Source: Propionivibrio limicola (GTDB lineage Bacteria > Pseudomonadota > Gammaproteobacteria > Burkholderiales > Rhodocyclaceae). From it: a DNA stretch of 64,000 nucleotides. Shown here in pieces: positions 1 through 9,128 of the stretch. The stretch lies in contig NZ_SSSR01000003.1 of the NCBI RefSeq assembly GCF_009469695.1, forward strand, positions 124,001 through 188,000. The letters run 5' to 3'. The first letter of the stretch is position 1, and every line of letters begins with the position of its first letter. Made by a program: the position numbers and the translations under genes. Below the pieces are notes generated by a model. The model saw only the letters and a list, made by a program, of their open reading frames with translations, was not told the DNA's origin and did no database searches.

Positions 1-572
1 TGAATCTGGCGATTGCCTTCATGCCGCTGGCGATTCTCGGGTTGTTGTTCAAGAAAGTGATCGAGGCCTATTTGTTCAAGCCGGTGCCGGTGGCGCTGGC
101 GTTCATCGTTGGCGCCTTCCTGATCCTGTGGGCGGAGCGGCGCGAGCATACGGTACGGCTCAATTCGGTCGATGAAATGTCGCCGCTCGACGCGCTCAAG
201 CTTGGGTTTGCGCAAGCTCTGGCGCTGATCCCGGGGACGTCACGCTCCGGGGCGACGATCATCGGCGGCTTGTTCTTCGGCCTCTCTCGCCGTGCGGCGA
301 CCGAGTTTTCCTTTTTTCTCGCGATTCCGACGCTGTTTGCAGCGACGATCTACAGCCTGTACAAGGAGCGCGCGCTGCTCAATGCCGATGATCTCGGTCT
401 GTGGGTGGTCGGTTTCGTGGCTTCGTTCGTTTCGGCTTTTCTCTGTGTGCGCTGGCTGCTGCGCTATGTCAGCTCGCACGATTTCAGTCTGTTTGCCTGG
501 TATCGCCTGGCCTTCGGCTTTATCGTCCTGGCGACCTGGCAACTCGATCTGGTGGCCTGGAGTCATGGATGA
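1..572 (+). CDS. uppP: Undecaprenyl-diphosphatase UppP (BacA), 5' truncated by the window edge
   Basis: Inner-membrane phosphatase that converts undecaprenyl diphosphate to the monophosphate and so recycles the lipid carrier for peptidoglycan synthesis. The window opens inside the gene: the frame is open from base 3 and gives about 189 C-terminal residues, where the family usually has about 270. The conserved active-site segment [10 protein letters not shown] is at bases 231-260, followed by several hydrophobic segments and an LWAERRE loop upstream of it. The stop is TGA at 570-572. The next gene starts at 569 inside an ATGA overlap, which suggests translational coupling. Family assignment is firm; the start is outside the window. 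Confidence 0.93.
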   Translation, partial: NLAIAFMPLAILGLLFKKVIEAYLFKPVPVALAFIVGAFLILWAERREHTVRLNSVDEMSPLDALKLGFAQALALIPGTSRSGATIIGGLFFGLSRRAATEFSFFLAIPTLFAATIYSLYKERALLNADDLGLWVVGFVASFVSAFLCVRWLLRYVSSHDFSLFAWYRLAFGFIVLATWQLDLVAWSHG

Positions 573-1138
573 GCGCCAATATTCTTTACCTGCACGGGTT
601 CCGCTCTTCGCCCGCTTCGTGGAAGTCGATCCTGCTGGCTGAAACCCTGCGGGCGCGTGGGCGGGACGGGCACTATTTTTGTCCGGCGCTTTCCTATGTG
701 CCGTTTGAGGCGATTGCCCACGCCGAGATCATCATCAAGCGTCTCAAGGGCGATGTGGCGCTCGTCGGCAGTTCGCTGGGCGGCTACTACGCGACCTATC
801 TGGCCGAGAAATACAATCTCAAGGCCGTGCTGATCAATCCGGCGGTCAAGGCGCCGTCGTTGCTGACCAATTGGGTCGGGACGCAGATCAACCTGCACAC
901 GCGCGAAAATTTCGAGTTTACGTATGAACACATCGAGCAGCTCAAGCGTCTCGATGTGGCGACGATTACGCCGGAGCGCTACCTTGTCCTGCTCGAAACC
1001 GGCGATCAGATTGTCGACTATCGCGATGCCGTGGCGCGCTATGCCGGCTCGCGTCAGATCGTCGTCCAGGGTGGCGAACACCTTTTTCTCAGTTTTCCCG
1101 AGTACGTGCCGCAAGTGCTCGAATTTTGTGGGATGTGA
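569..1138 (+). CDS. yqiA: YqiA-family alpha/beta-hydrolase (esterase), 189 aa
   Basis: Small cytoplasmic esterase of the YqiA/YcfP (UPF0227) family; the physiological substrate is not known. The start ATG at 569 overlaps the uppP stop and gives [11 protein letters not shown], the expected first strand and LHGF oxyanion segment of the family; the longer reading frame upstream would overlap uppP heavily. The nucleophile elbow is GSSLGG with Ser69. The acid is likely in [11 protein letters not shown] and the base is the His of GGEHLFLSF near the C-terminus. Length matches the family (about 190 residues). It is followed seven bases later by the RNase gene, so uppP, yqiA and the next three genes may be one transcript. 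Confidence 0.88.
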   Translation: MSANILYLHGFRSSPASWKSILLAETLRARGRDGHYFCPALSYVPFEAIAHAEIIIKRLKGDVALVGSSLGGYYATYLAEKYNLKAVLINPAVKAPSLLTNWVGTQINLHTRENFEFTYEHIEQLKRLDVATITPERYLVLLETGDQIVDYRDAVARYAGSRQIVVQGGEHLFLSFPEYVPQVLEFCGM

Positions 1139-1145
1139 TTTTTAG

Positions 1146-3074
1146 ATGCATGTGCTTTTCGAAGAAGAGGGTGCTTTCAAAACGGCCAACGTCATGGCTG
1201 ACAACGACGCGTCGTTGCAGGTCGAAATGGCGTCCGGCAAACGTACCAAGATCAAGTCGTCGACGGTTCTCCTGCGTTTCAAGGAGCCGTCGCCGGGCGA
1301 GCTGTTGAGTCAGGCCGAGACGCTGGCGAACGGGATCGAGGCCGAATTTCTCTGGGAGTGTGCGGGCGATGACGAATTTCTTTTTTCTGATCTTGCCGAC
1401 GACTATTTCGGAGGCGCCGGACAAAAAGCGTCAGCGGTCGAAGCGACTGCGCTCCTGCTGGCCCTGCAAGCAGCGCCCGTCTATTTTCATCGCAAAGGCA
1501 AAGGGCGCTTCCGCAAGGCGCCTCCCGACATTCTCGCAGCCGCTCTGGCCGGTCTTGAAAAGAAGCGTCAGCAAGCGCTAGCCATCGAGCGCATGGTCGG
1601 CGAGCTCAAGACGTTTGCGATGCCGTCCGAGTTCAAGCCGCTGCTCGACCAGCTGCTTTACGCGCCGGACCGCAATCGTCCGGAAACGAAGGCACTGGAG
1701 GCGGCGTGTGCCGAAACCGGCCTGTCGGCGGCGCATCTGCTGGAAAAATGCGGCGCCATCCCTTCGCCGTACGATTACCACCTGCAACGCTTCCTGCGCG
1801 AACAGTTCCCGCGCGGCGTCGCCTTTCCCGACGTCGCACTGCCCGAGGCGCCAAGCGGCTTGCCGCGCGCCGACGTGCGGGCGTTTTCCATCGACGATGC
1901 GGCGACGACCGAAATCGATGATGCCTTTTCGCTGCAAGCCTTGCCCGGCATCGGCTGGCGCGTCGGCATCCACATCGCGGCGCCGGGCCTCGGCATCGCG
2001 CCGGGGTCGGAATTCGACGAGATCGCCCGGGCGCGCTTGTCGACGGTGTATATGCCGGGCAACAAGATCACGATGCTGCCGGATGCGGCAGTGGCCAATT
2101 TCACCTTGGCGGAAGGGCGCGATTGCCCCGCCGTTTCGCTCTACCTGACGGTGACGCCCGAATTCGAGATCACCGCGCACGAATCGCGCGTCGAGATCGT
2201 GCCGATCGCGGCGAATCTGCGCCACCACGACATCGAGCCCGTCTTCAACGAGCAGACGCTGGCCGATGTTCTTCCGGAGTTCCCTTTCCGCGACGAGCTG
2301 AAGACGCTCTGGCAACTGGCCAACGCCTGCGAAGGCCGGCGCGGCAAACCGTCGGCGATGCAGGGCGTCAACGACTACAACTTCGCGATCGACGGCGATC
2401 TGGCCGACCCGGAGCAGTGCCGCGTCGAGATCAGCGAACGCAAGCGCGGCAGCCCGCTCGACAAGCTCGTCTCCGAGTTGATGATCGTGGCCAACAGCAC
2501 CTGGGGCGGCCTGCTGGCCGAGAAGGGGATTCCCGCCGTCTATCGCGCCCAGGTCGGCGGCAAGGTGCGCATGACGACCTCGCCGCTGCCGCATGAAGGG
2601 CTCGGCGTCGCGCAGTACGCGTGGTCGTCTTCGCCGTTGCGGCGCTACGTCGACCTGATCAACCAATGGCAGCTCATCGCCTGCCTGCGTGGCGAGGCGG
2701 CACCGTTCAAGCCGAAATCCGATCTGCTGTTCGCCGCCATGCGCGACTTCGAACTGACTTACGGCGCTTATGCCACCTTCCAGCGCCACATGGAACGCTA
2801 CTGGTGTCTGCGCTGGCTGGGGCAGGAGGGCTTGCAGACGATCGATGCCACGATTCGCCGCGAGAATCTCGTCAAGTTCGATCACCTGCCGCTGTTGCAG
2901 CGTGTCCCCTCGATACCGGAGCTGAAGCCGGGGCAGCGTGTCCGCTTGAGCCTGGAAAGCACGGATTTCCTGACGCTTGAGCTCGGCAGCCGTTATCTCG
3001 AAACGCTGGCCGAACCGGAGGCGCCGGCCAGTGATGCGGAGTTGGCTGAAGAGGATACGATGGAGGTTGGCTAA
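1146..3074 (+). CDS. RNB-domain ribonuclease (RNase II/R family), 642 aa
   Basis: Predicted 3'-to-5' exoribonuclease. The RNB catalytic motif is clear at about residues 247-266 (FSIDDAATTEIDDAFS), with the Asp residues that bind the catalytic metal. A second RNB block includes SPLRRYVDLINQWQL near residue 500. The N-terminal region (MHVLFEEEGAFKTANVMADN) differs from the cold-shock domains of E. coli RNase II and resembles the N-terminus of a betaproteobacterial RNB protein group, so I do not give it the symbol rnb. The ATG at 1146 follows yqiA closely. The TAA stop is directly abutted by the GTG of the next gene. Substrate specificity cannot be read from the sequence. Confidence 0.88.
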   Translation: MHVLFEEEGAFKTANVMADNDASLQVEMASGKRTKIKSSTVLLRFKEPSPGELLSQAETLANGIEAEFLWECAGDDEFLFSDLADDYFGGAGQKASAVEATALLLALQAAPVYFHRKGKGRFRKAPPDILAAALAGLEKKRQQALAIERMVGELKTFAMPSEFKPLLDQLLYAPDRNRPETKALEAACAETGLSAAHLLEKCGAIPSPYDYHLQRFLREQFPRGVAFPDVALPEAPSGLPRADVRAFSIDDAATTEIDDAFSLQALPGIGWRVGIHIAAPGLGIAPGSEFDEIARARLSTVYMPGNKITMLPDAAVANFTLAEGRDCPAVSLYLTVTPEFEITAHESRVEIVPIAANLRHHDIEPVFNEQTLADVLPEFPFRDELKTLWQLANACEGRRGKPSAMQGVNDYNFAIDGDLADPEQCRVEISERKRGSPLDKLVSELMIVANSTWGGLLAEKGIPAVYRAQVGGKVRMTTSPLPHEGLGVAQYAWSSSPLRRYVDLINQWQLIACLRGEAAPFKPKSDLLFAAMRDFELTYGAYATFQRHMERYWCLRWLGQEGLQTIDATIRRENLVKFDHLPLLQRVPSIPELKPGQRVRLSLESTDFLTLELGSRYLETLAEPEAPASDAELAEEDTMEVG

Positions 3075-3983
3075 GTGGGCGGGGGGGGGCGGACATTGGC
3101 GGCGCCGGTGACGGCGTTCTTGCGCTGGCTGTCGGAACAGCCGGCGATGCATCTGGCCGTTGGCGTGTCGGTGGTGTTGCATGGCGTGCTGCTGTCGCTG
3201 CACTTCCAGTATCCCGACGCGTCGCGCGCCTTCCGCGATCAGGCGCTCGACATCATCCTGGTCAACAGCAAGTCGGCGCGCAAGCCGACGAAAGCGCAGG
3301 CGCTGGCGCAGGCCAACCTCGACGGTGGCGGCACGACCGATCAGGAGCGGCGTGCAAAAACCCCCTTGCCGCCATCGGCGAAGCAACAGAGCGGCAGCGA
3401 GCTTGAGCAGGCGCAAAAGCGCGTCCAGCAACTTGAAGCGCGGCAGCAGCATTTGCTCGAGCAAGCGCAAGGAAAACGCTTGATCGGACCGCGTCGCGAC
3501 GGCGAGGCCAAGCCCGATCCGACCCCCGCGCCGAGTGGTCGTGACCTGATGAGCAGCGCGCTGGAAATGGCGCGCCTGGAAGGGGAGATCGCCCGCCAGA
3601 CGGAGGAGTACAACAAGCGGCCGCGGGTGAAGAACCTCGGCACGCGGACCGAAGAATACCGTTTTGCCCGCTACATGGAAGAGTGGCGGCAGAAAGTCGA
3701 ACGCGTTGGCACGCTCAATTATCCGGAGGCCGCGCGCGGTAAGCTCTCCGGCAGTCTGACGCTGACGGTGCGCATCAAGAGCGACGGCAGCGTGGAGAGT
3801 GTGGAGATCGACAGGTCTTCCGGGCACAAAGTGCTCGATGATGCGGCTAAGCGAATCGTGCGCATGGCCGCGCCCTATGCGGCCTTCTCGCCGGATGTCC
3901 GTCGTGACGTCGATGTGATCGCGATCACGCGTAAATGGAATTTCACCGCCAGTAATGCCCTTGAGACTACCCGGGCTCCGTGA
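3075..3983 (+). CDS. Energy transducer TonB-like protein, 302 aa
   Basis: Periplasm-spanning protein of the TonB type, which couples the inner-membrane proton motive force to outer-membrane receptors. Visible parts are one N-terminal membrane segment (about residues 26-46, AVGVSVVLHGVLLSLHF), a Gln/Glu-rich likely coiled coil (about 110-140) and a TonB C-terminal domain from about residue 210 (YPEAARGKLSGSLTLTVRI then GHKVLDDAAKRIVRMAAPY). No exbB or exbD lies beside it, so it may use a motor encoded elsewhere. The GTG start at 3075 abuts the RNase stop. It is followed at once by a run of nine G (3081-3089), which makes the exact start less certain; a start about ten codons in would keep the membrane segment. 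Confidence 0.82.
   Translation: MGGGGRTLAAPVTAFLRWLSEQPAMHLAVGVSVVLHGVLLSLHFQYPDASRAFRDQALDIILVNSKSARKPTKAQALAQANLDGGGTTDQERRAKTPLPPSAKQQSGSELEQAQKRVQQLEARQQHLLEQAQGKRLIGPRRDGEAKPDPTPAPSGRDLMSSALEMARLEGEIARQTEEYNKRPRVKNLGTRTEEYRFARYMEEWRQKVERVGTLNYPEAARGKLSGSLTLTVRIKSDGSVESVEIDRSSGHKVLDDAAKRIVRMAAPYAAFSPDVRRDVDVIAITRKWNFTASNALETTRAP
3081..3089. repeat. G9 homopolymer at the start of the TonB-like gene
   Basis: Nine consecutive G residues immediately after the GTG start codon encode Gly-Gly-Gly. Such runs slip during replication, so a length change would shift the frame of a start at 3075 but not of an internal start downstream of the run. Confidence 0.9.
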
Positions 3984-3986
3984 TTC

Positions 3987-4682
3987 ATGGTGTGGCTTTT
4001 TCGCTGGGCCAAGCGCTGCGTTCTCGCCCTGCTTGGGCTGATTGTCCTCTACCAGCTCTGGCTGTTCGGCTGGGTGTTGCTCTGGACATGGGTTAATCCG
4101 GGCATGACGCGCTTCATGGAAATTCGTCTGGCCGAACTGCAGGCGAAGGATCCGAAAGCCAGGTTGAGAAAGCAGTGGGTGGACTACGGTCGGGTGTCGG
4201 TTCATCTGAAGCGGGCGCTGATCGTCTCCGAGGATGGCACCTTCGTGCATCACGAAGGCTTTGACTGGGACGGCATCCAGAGAGCCATTGAAAAGAATCA
4301 GCGGCGCGGGAAAGTCGTCGCCGGTGGTTCGACCATTTCCCAGCAACTCGCCAAGAATCTCTTCCTGTCGCCGGCGAAAACGCCGTGGCGCAAGGCGCAG
4401 GAGGCCGTGATCACGTTGATGATCGAAGCCACGTGGAGCAAGCGGCGCATTTTCGAGGTGTATCTGAACGCGATCGAGTGGGGGAATGGCGTCTTTGGCG
4501 CCGAGGCGGCGGCGCGGCATCATTACGGGATTGGCGCCGCGCAGTTGTCGCCCGAGCAGGCCGCTCGGCTGGCTGCGATGGTGCCGAGTCCGCGTTTTTA
4601 TGACCGTCACCGCAATGCGCCGGGGCTGGTGCGGAAAACGGCGGTTGTGCTGGCGCGGATGCCGTCTGCCCGGATTCCATGA
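3987..4682 (+). CDS. mtgA: Monofunctional peptidoglycan transglycosylase MtgA, 231 aa
   Basis: Inner-membrane-anchored GT51 glycosyltransferase that polymerises lipid II into glycan strands. There is one N-terminal membrane segment (about residues 10-36). The GT51 motifs follow in order: SEDGTFVHHEGFDWDGI with catalytic Glu82, then GGSTISQQLAKNLFL (113-127), then RRIFEVYLNAIEWGNGVFGAEAAA. Length matches the family. The gene starts three bases after the TonB-like stop. In many betaproteobacteria, as I recall, aroE sits between a TonB-like gene and mtgA; it is absent here. It ends at 4682, before a 118-base gap that carries the corA ribosome binding site. Confidence 0.93.
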   Translation: MVWLFRWAKRCVLALLGLIVLYQLWLFGWVLLWTWVNPGMTRFMEIRLAELQAKDPKARLRKQWVDYGRVSVHLKRALIVSEDGTFVHHEGFDWDGIQRAIEKNQRRGKVVAGGSTISQQLAKNLFLSPAKTPWRKAQEAVITLMIEATWSKRRIFEVYLNAIEWGNGVFGAEAAARHHYGIGAAQLSPEQAARLAAMVPSPRFYDRHRNAPGLVRKTAVVLARMPSARIP

Positions 4683-4800
4683 ATTTATTCCGGGAGCCTC
4701 TCGGCAGACGGCAGACGACAGTTTTCGTACAGGCGAATCGAGCCTGCGTGCTAGAATCCGCGCCTGTTCGACGCACCGCAGCACAGGGGAGGCGCACCCG

Positions 4801-6105
4801 ATGAATGAAGAAAAAAATACCCCCAGTAACCTCGAAAACGTGAAGGAGTTGCTCGCCAAGCACCAGCTGGTCGAGGATCTCGTGCATCGTCAGGACATGC
4901 CGCGTCACGATCTCGTCGAAGGTGTGTTGCACAAGCAGCATCTGGCCGAATTGCGCACCTTGCTCGAACGGGTCCCCCTCGCGGAGATTGCCAGTATCAT
5001 CGAGGCACTGGAGCCGGAGGACCGCTTGCTCGTCTGGTACGAGGTGCGCGAGGAGCGCGGGGAATCCATCCTCGAAATCCTCTCCGACGAGGTGCGTCAG
5101 GATCTGATCGGCGACAGTCACTATCGCAACGAAAAGACAACCATCACGGCGTTCGAACTGCGCAACGGACGCCTGAGCCAGATCGCCGTCAATACGCCGT
5201 CCGACCTCAAGTGCCTGAAACCGATCTGGGTCGATCTGGTGGCGCCGACGCCAGAGATTCGCGCTTGGGTCGGCCGCTTCTTCGACGTCCAGTTACCGAA
5301 CCCGAGCAATCTGACCGACCTTGAGGCCAGTGCGCGTTTCTACATCGAGGACAACGGCGAGATTCACCTGCACTCGGACTTCCTGCTCGATACCAAGGAG
5401 GAGTCGCGCAACGTGGCGGTGGCGCTGATTCTGCACCGCGACATCCTGTTTTCGGTACGAACCGAGGAGTTGCCGATCTTCCGCCTGCAGCGTCTGCGCG
5501 CGCGCACGCAACCGGGCTATGTGACGGACGGCAAGGACGTGTTGCTGGACCTCTACGCCGCCGACGCCGAGTACTCCGCCGATGCGCTCGAGGATGTCTA
5601 CGCCGCGCTGGAGGATGTAAGCAAGCACGTGCTGGGCAATGTGGTGACCGACACCGAGGCGGCGAAGATTCTGGCCGACATCGCCCGCGAAGAAGATTTG
5701 AACGGGCGTATCCGGCGTAACGTGCATGACACGCGCCGCGCTGTTTCATTCCTCGTGCGCGGCAAGTTTCTCAACAGCGATCAGTTGGAGGATGCGCGGC
5801 AGATTCTGCGCGACATCGAGTCGCTCGACGGCCATACCTCGTTCCTGTTCGGGAAGATCAACTTCCTGATGGATGCGACGGTCGGTTTCATCAACATCAA
5901 CCAGAACAAAATCATCAAGATCTTCTCGGTGGCCTCGGTCGCCATGCTGCCGCCGACGCTGATTGCCAGCGTCTATGGGATGAACTTTCAGGGCTGGTTC
6001 CCGGAAATTCACTGGGACTACGGCTATCCGTTCTCGCTCGGACTGATGCTGGTTTCGGTGGCCGTGCCGTTCTGGTTCTTCCAAAAGAAGGGCTGGCTGC
6101 GCTAA
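4801..6105 (+). CDS. corA: CorA-type magnesium/cobalt transporter with an N-terminal MgtE_N-like domain, 434 aa
   Basis: Divalent-cation channel of the inner membrane. The C-terminal part is CorA: a cytoplasmic domain, two closing membrane helices and the YGMNF signature at the end of the first (about residue 390), with FSLGLMLVSVAVPFWFF as the second. The first 125 residues, with LRTLLERVPLAEIASIIEALEPEDRLLVWYEV, look like the superhelical N domain of MgtE, a different Mg2+ channel family, where it takes part in Mg2+ sensing. The start ATG at 4801 has a strong GGGGAGG box at 4788-4794; the frame is open further upstream, but that stretch overlaps mtgA. Transport function is firm and the domain fusion is my reading of the sequence. 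Confidence 0.88.
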   Translation: MNEEKNTPSNLENVKELLAKHQLVEDLVHRQDMPRHDLVEGVLHKQHLAELRTLLERVPLAEIASIIEALEPEDRLLVWYEVREERGESILEILSDEVRQDLIGDSHYRNEKTTITAFELRNGRLSQIAVNTPSDLKCLKPIWVDLVAPTPEIRAWVGRFFDVQLPNPSNLTDLEASARFYIEDNGEIHLHSDFLLDTKEESRNVAVALILHRDILFSVRTEELPIFRLQRLRARTQPGYVTDGKDVLLDLYAADAEYSADALEDVYAALEDVSKHVLGNVVTDTEAAKILADIAREEDLNGRIRRNVHDTRRAVSFLVRGKFLNSDQLEDARQILRDIESLDGHTSFLFGKINFLMDATVGFININQNKIIKIFSVASVAMLPPTLIASVYGMNFQGWFPEIHWDYGYPFSLGLMLVSVAVPFWFFQKKGWLR

Positions 6106-6137
6106 GTTTCCGGTCGCTGCCAGCCTTCGGATTTCGC

Positions 6138-7418
6138 TTACCAGGTTCTGAAAATCTCTTCCGCGGCGCTGACGGTGGTGGCGATGTCGGCCTTGTTGTG
6201 TGCCGCCGACACGAACCCCGCCTCGAAGGCCGACGGCGCGAAATAATGGCCGGCGTCGAGCATGGCGTGGAAGAAACGATTGAACGCCGCCGTGTCGCAC
6301 TCCATGACTTCCGCGAAGTTCTGCGGGCACTGCCGGCGGAAGTACAGCCCGAACATGCCGCCGATGGATTGGGCTGAAAACGCGACGCCCGATTTCTCAG
6401 CCGCGCTGGCCAGCCCGTCGCAGAGCGACTTGGTCTTTTGCTCTAGTTGCGCGTAAAAGTCGGGTGCCTGGATCAGTTTGAGCGTCGCCAGTCCGGCGGC
6501 GACGGCGACCGGGTTGCCGGACAGCGTACCCGCCTGATAAACGGGGCCGAGCGGCGCGATTTTTTCCATGATTTCCCGCCGGCCACCGAAGGCGCCGACC
6601 GGCATGCCGCCGCCGATGACCTTGCCGAGCGTCGTCAGGTCCGGCGTGATGCCGTAAAGCCCCTGCGCACAGCCCAGCCCGACGCGAAATCCGGTCATCA
6701 CCTCGTCGAATATCAGCACGCTGCCGTGCCGGGTGCACAGAGTGCGCATGGTCTGCAGGAAGCCCGCGGCGGGGGCGACGAGATTCATGTTGCCGACGAC
6801 CGGCTCGACGATGACGGCAGCGATCCGCGAGCCATGCTCGGCGAAGGCCTGTTCGAGTTGTGCGCTATTGTTGTAGTCGAGAACCAGCGTGTGTTGCGCG
6901 AGATCGGCCGGAACGCCGCCCGAACTCGGGTTGCCGAAGGTCAGCATGCCGGAGCCGGCCTTGACGAGCAGGCTGTCGCTGTGGCCGTGATAGCAGCCTT
7001 CGAATTTGATCAGCAGATCGCGGCCGGTGAAGCCGCGTGCCAGCCGGATGGCACTCATCGTCGCCTCGGTGCCGGAGCTGACGAGGCGCACCATGTCGAG
7101 CGACGGCAGGAGGTCGCACAGCAGGTCGGCTATTTCGACCTCCATTTCGGTTGGCGCGCCGAACGACAGCCCTTTGGCCGCGGCTTCCTGTACGGCGGCT
7201 ACGACCGCCGGATGGGCGTGGCCAAGAATCAGCGGCCCCCATGAGCCGACGTAATCGACGTAGGAGTTGCCGTCGACGTCGGTAACGCGCGCCCCGTTGC
7301 CGCTGGCGAAAAAGCAGGGCGAGCCGCCGACCGAGCGGAAGGCGCGGACCGGCGAATTGACGCCGCCCGGAATGTGGCGCTGGGCGCGTTCGAAAAGTTG
7401 CTGGCTGCGGTTGGTCAA
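6138..7418 (-). CDS. hemL: Glutamate-1-semialdehyde 2,1-aminomutase HemL, 426 aa
   Basis: PLP enzyme that makes 5-aminolevulinate from glutamate-1-semialdehyde, the last step of the C5 route into tetrapyrroles. It starts [27 protein letters not shown], the classic HemL N-terminus. The PLP lysine is in [18 protein letters not shown] near residue 265, and [11 protein letters not shown] carries the Asp that contacts the cofactor pyridine nitrogen. Length is typical. The ATG overlaps the thiE stop by four bases (ATGA), so thiD, thiE and hemL are probably one minus-strand operon. It converges with corA across a 32-base gap. Confidence 0.97.
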   Translation of the reverse strand: MTNRSQQLFERAQRHIPGGVNSPVRAFRSVGGSPCFFASGNGARVTDVDGNSYVDYVGSWGPLILGHAHPAVVAAVQEAAAKGLSFGAPTEMEVEIADLLCDLLPSLDMVRLVSSGTEATMSAIRLARGFTGRDLLIKFEGCYHGHSDSLLVKAGSGMLTFGNPSSGGVPADLAQHTLVLDYNNSAQLEQAFAEHGSRIAAVIVEPVVGNMNLVAPAAGFLQTMRTLCTRHGSVLIFDEVMTGFRVGLGCAQGLYGITPDLTTLGKVIGGGMPVGAFGGRREIMEKIAPLGPVYQAGTLSGNPVAVAAGLATLKLIQAPDFYAQLEQKTKSLCDGLASAAEKSGVAFSAQSIGGMFGLYFRRQCPQNFAEVMECDTAAFNRFFHAMLDAGHYFAPSAFEAGFVSAAHNKADIATTVSAAEEIFRTW

Positions 7419-8050
7419 GCCGGTTCTCCTTCAAAAAGCGATTGATAGGCGCCGGCGCGCGCCTCAATGTCCGGTGCATCGAACAGATCGGTGATGACGG
7501 CGAGCATGTCGGCGCCGGCGGCGATAACGGCGGGAGCGTTTTCGAGCGTGATGCCGCCGATGGCGCAGGACGGTACGGAAAGCTCGCGCTGGCCACGTTC
7601 GAACAAGGCAAGCGGTGCGCGTGGCGCGTGTGGTTTTGTCGGTGAGCCGAAAACGGCGCCGAAAGCGACATAGTCCGCCCCGGCGGCAACGGCTTGGCGA
7701 GCCAGCTCGAAGTTCGCATAGCACGAAGCGCCGAGGATTCGTTCCGGGCCCAACGCCTGCCGTGCGGCTATCAGGTCGCCATCGTCGCTGCCAAGGTGGA
7801 CGCCGTCGGCGCCGAGCGCGAGGGCGAGGGGCAGATCGTCGTTGATGATGAAGAGGGTGTCGAAGCGGCGGCAGAGCGTTTGCAGGGCGCGTGCGATTCC
7901 CGGCCGGTCACCGACGGGACGGTGCTTGTCGCGGAACTGCAGGATTCTTGCACCGCCGCGCAATGCGGCTTCGGCACGGATCAGCAGGTGCTCGTCATCC
8001 AGTGTGTCGGGGGTGATGGCGTAGAGACCGCGTAGGTTGTGTTGGTTCAT
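7415..8050 (-). CDS. thiE: Thiamine-phosphate synthase ThiE, 211 aa
   Basis: Joins hydroxymethylpyrimidine diphosphate and thiazole phosphate to thiamine phosphate in the cytoplasm. The TIM-barrel motifs are present: GLYAITPD at strand 1, [31 protein letters not shown] for diphosphate/Mg binding, [33 protein letters not shown], and the C-terminal [24 protein letters not shown]. Length matches the family. It lies 15 bases downstream of thiD, which supplies its pyrimidine substrate, and overlaps hemL by four bases. No THI-box riboswitch is visible upstream of the operon. Confidence 0.96.
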   Translation of the reverse strand: MNQHNLRGLYAITPDTLDDEHLLIRAEAALRGGARILQFRDKHRPVGDRPGIARALQTLCRRFDTLFIINDDLPLALALGADGVHLGSDDGDLIAARQALGPERILGASCYANFELARQAVAAGADYVAFGAVFGSPTKPHAPRAPLALFERGQRELSVPSCAIGGITLENAPAVIAAGADMLAVITDLFDAPDIEARAGAYQSLFEGEPA

Positions 8051-8065
8051 GTGTTCAAGGTGTTT

Positions 8066-8893
8066 TTAACGCAAACGTTGGCGGAAAAAGCGGTCGGGAA
8101 TGTACTGGCCCCGCCCCGGGTGGAAGGCATTCGCCAGCGTTTGCCATGTGTAATCTTCGGCGGCCGCAACGGCCTCAATGACGTTTTTTCCATGGGCCAG
8201 GCCGGCGGCAATGGCCGAGGCGATGGTGCATCCGGAACCGTGGTAGCTGCCCGCGAGTCGCTGGCAACGGTTTTGGTGCACCGGGCCGCTTTGGTCGTAA
8301 AGCGTGTTGACGACGTCGGCCGTCTCTTCGTGGGTGCCGGTTAACAGGATATAGCGGGCGCCAAGGCCGGTCAGGCGGTCGGCGCATGCGGCAAGCGTTG
8401 CCTTGCTTGTGCTCGTGCTTTCCGCCGATGCGGCCAGGCGACGTGCTTCCAGCGAGTTTGGCGTAAGGATGGTGGTCAGCGGCAAGAGTTGTTCGCGGAG
8501 GGCGGCGATCAGTTCCACGTTGGCCAGCGCATCGCCGCGGCCGGAGGCGAGCACGGGGTCGAGCACCACGGGGACGGCGGGATAATCGGCGAGGATGCGG
8601 GCTATCGCGGCGACGTTGTCGGCACTGCCGATGAGTCCGATCTTGAATGCGCTCACCGGTATGTCTGCCAGTACCGTACGGGCCTGATTTTCGACCCAGT
8701 CGGGTGGAACGGGGCGGACGCCGCTGACACCGATCGTGTCCTGAGTGGTCAGCGCGGTGATGGTGGAAAGCGCGTGGCAGCCGAGCGCCGAAAGAGTCAT
8801 GATGTCGGCCTGGATGCCAGCGCCGCCGGTGGGGTCGCTGGCGGCGAATGCGAGGACGGCAGGGCGGCAGGTTGCGCTTGGGAGGATGTTCAT
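8066..8893 (-). CDS. thiD: Hydroxymethylpyrimidine/phosphomethylpyrimidine kinase ThiD, 275 aa
   Basis: Ribokinase-like enzyme that phosphorylates HMP and HMP-phosphate for thiamine synthesis. Visible are the N-terminal substrate motif AFAASDPTGGAGIQADIMTLSALGCHALSTITALTTQDT, the DPVLASGRGD segment, TPNSLEARRL, and the C-terminal anion-hole motif GSGCTIASAIAAGLAHG. It is the first gene of the thiD-thiE-hemL operon and is divergent from pilG across 235 bases. The start ATG is at 8893. Confidence 0.95.
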   Translation of the reverse strand: MNILPSATCRPAVLAFAASDPTGGAGIQADIMTLSALGCHALSTITALTTQDTIGVSGVRPVPPDWVENQARTVLADIPVSAFKIGLIGSADNVAAIARILADYPAVPVVLDPVLASGRGDALANVELIAALREQLLPLTTILTPNSLEARRLAASAESTSTSKATLAACADRLTGLGARYILLTGTHEETADVVNTLYDQSGPVHQNRCQRLAGSYHGSGCTIASAIAAGLAHGKNVIEAVAAAEDYTWQTLANAFHPGRGQYIPDRFFRQRLR

Positions 8894-9043
8894 GAGGCGA
8901 GATCGATGCAGTGACCGGACATGTTGGACCGTCCGGCAAGGAGGTGGAGCGGCCGCTTTCGGCCAGCGTTAAAGCGAATTTCGTCCGGCTGATTTTACCC
9001 GAAAACCAAAGTTTTCCCTGATGTGGCAATTCCTCGTTTGGAG

Positions 9044-9072
9044 CTGACCACAGGCCATAATTGTTGCATAAT
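9044..9072 (+). promoter_or_regulatory. Candidate sigma-70 promoter of the pilG-chpA operon
   Basis: A CTGACC box (9044-9049, four of six matches to the -35 consensus) and a CATAAT box (9067-9072, five of six to the -10) are separated by 17 bases. The expected start is near 9079, fifty bases before the pilG start. Prediction from sequence only. Confidence 0.45.
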
Positions 9073-9128
9073 GCCCGAAAGCACCAAACAAGAAGACCCC
9101 CTGAAAAAGGGCATTCCGGAGGTGAAAA

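Noticed and set aside
1578-4859. Open frame of about 1093 codons on the minus strand opposite the RNase, TonB-like and mtgA genes
   Set aside because: It is antisense to three well-supported genes and its product is rich in Arg, Leu, Gln and His without a recognisable domain, as expected for a mirror frame in GC-rich DNA.
8894-9128. TPP riboswitch upstream of thiD
   Set aside because: I looked for the THI-box elements on the minus strand and did not find them; the gap is better explained by the pilG promoter and the thiD leader.
8894-9128. Rubredoxin gene between thiD and pilG, as recalled for relatives
   Set aside because: No frame with paired CxxC motifs is present in the 235 bases.
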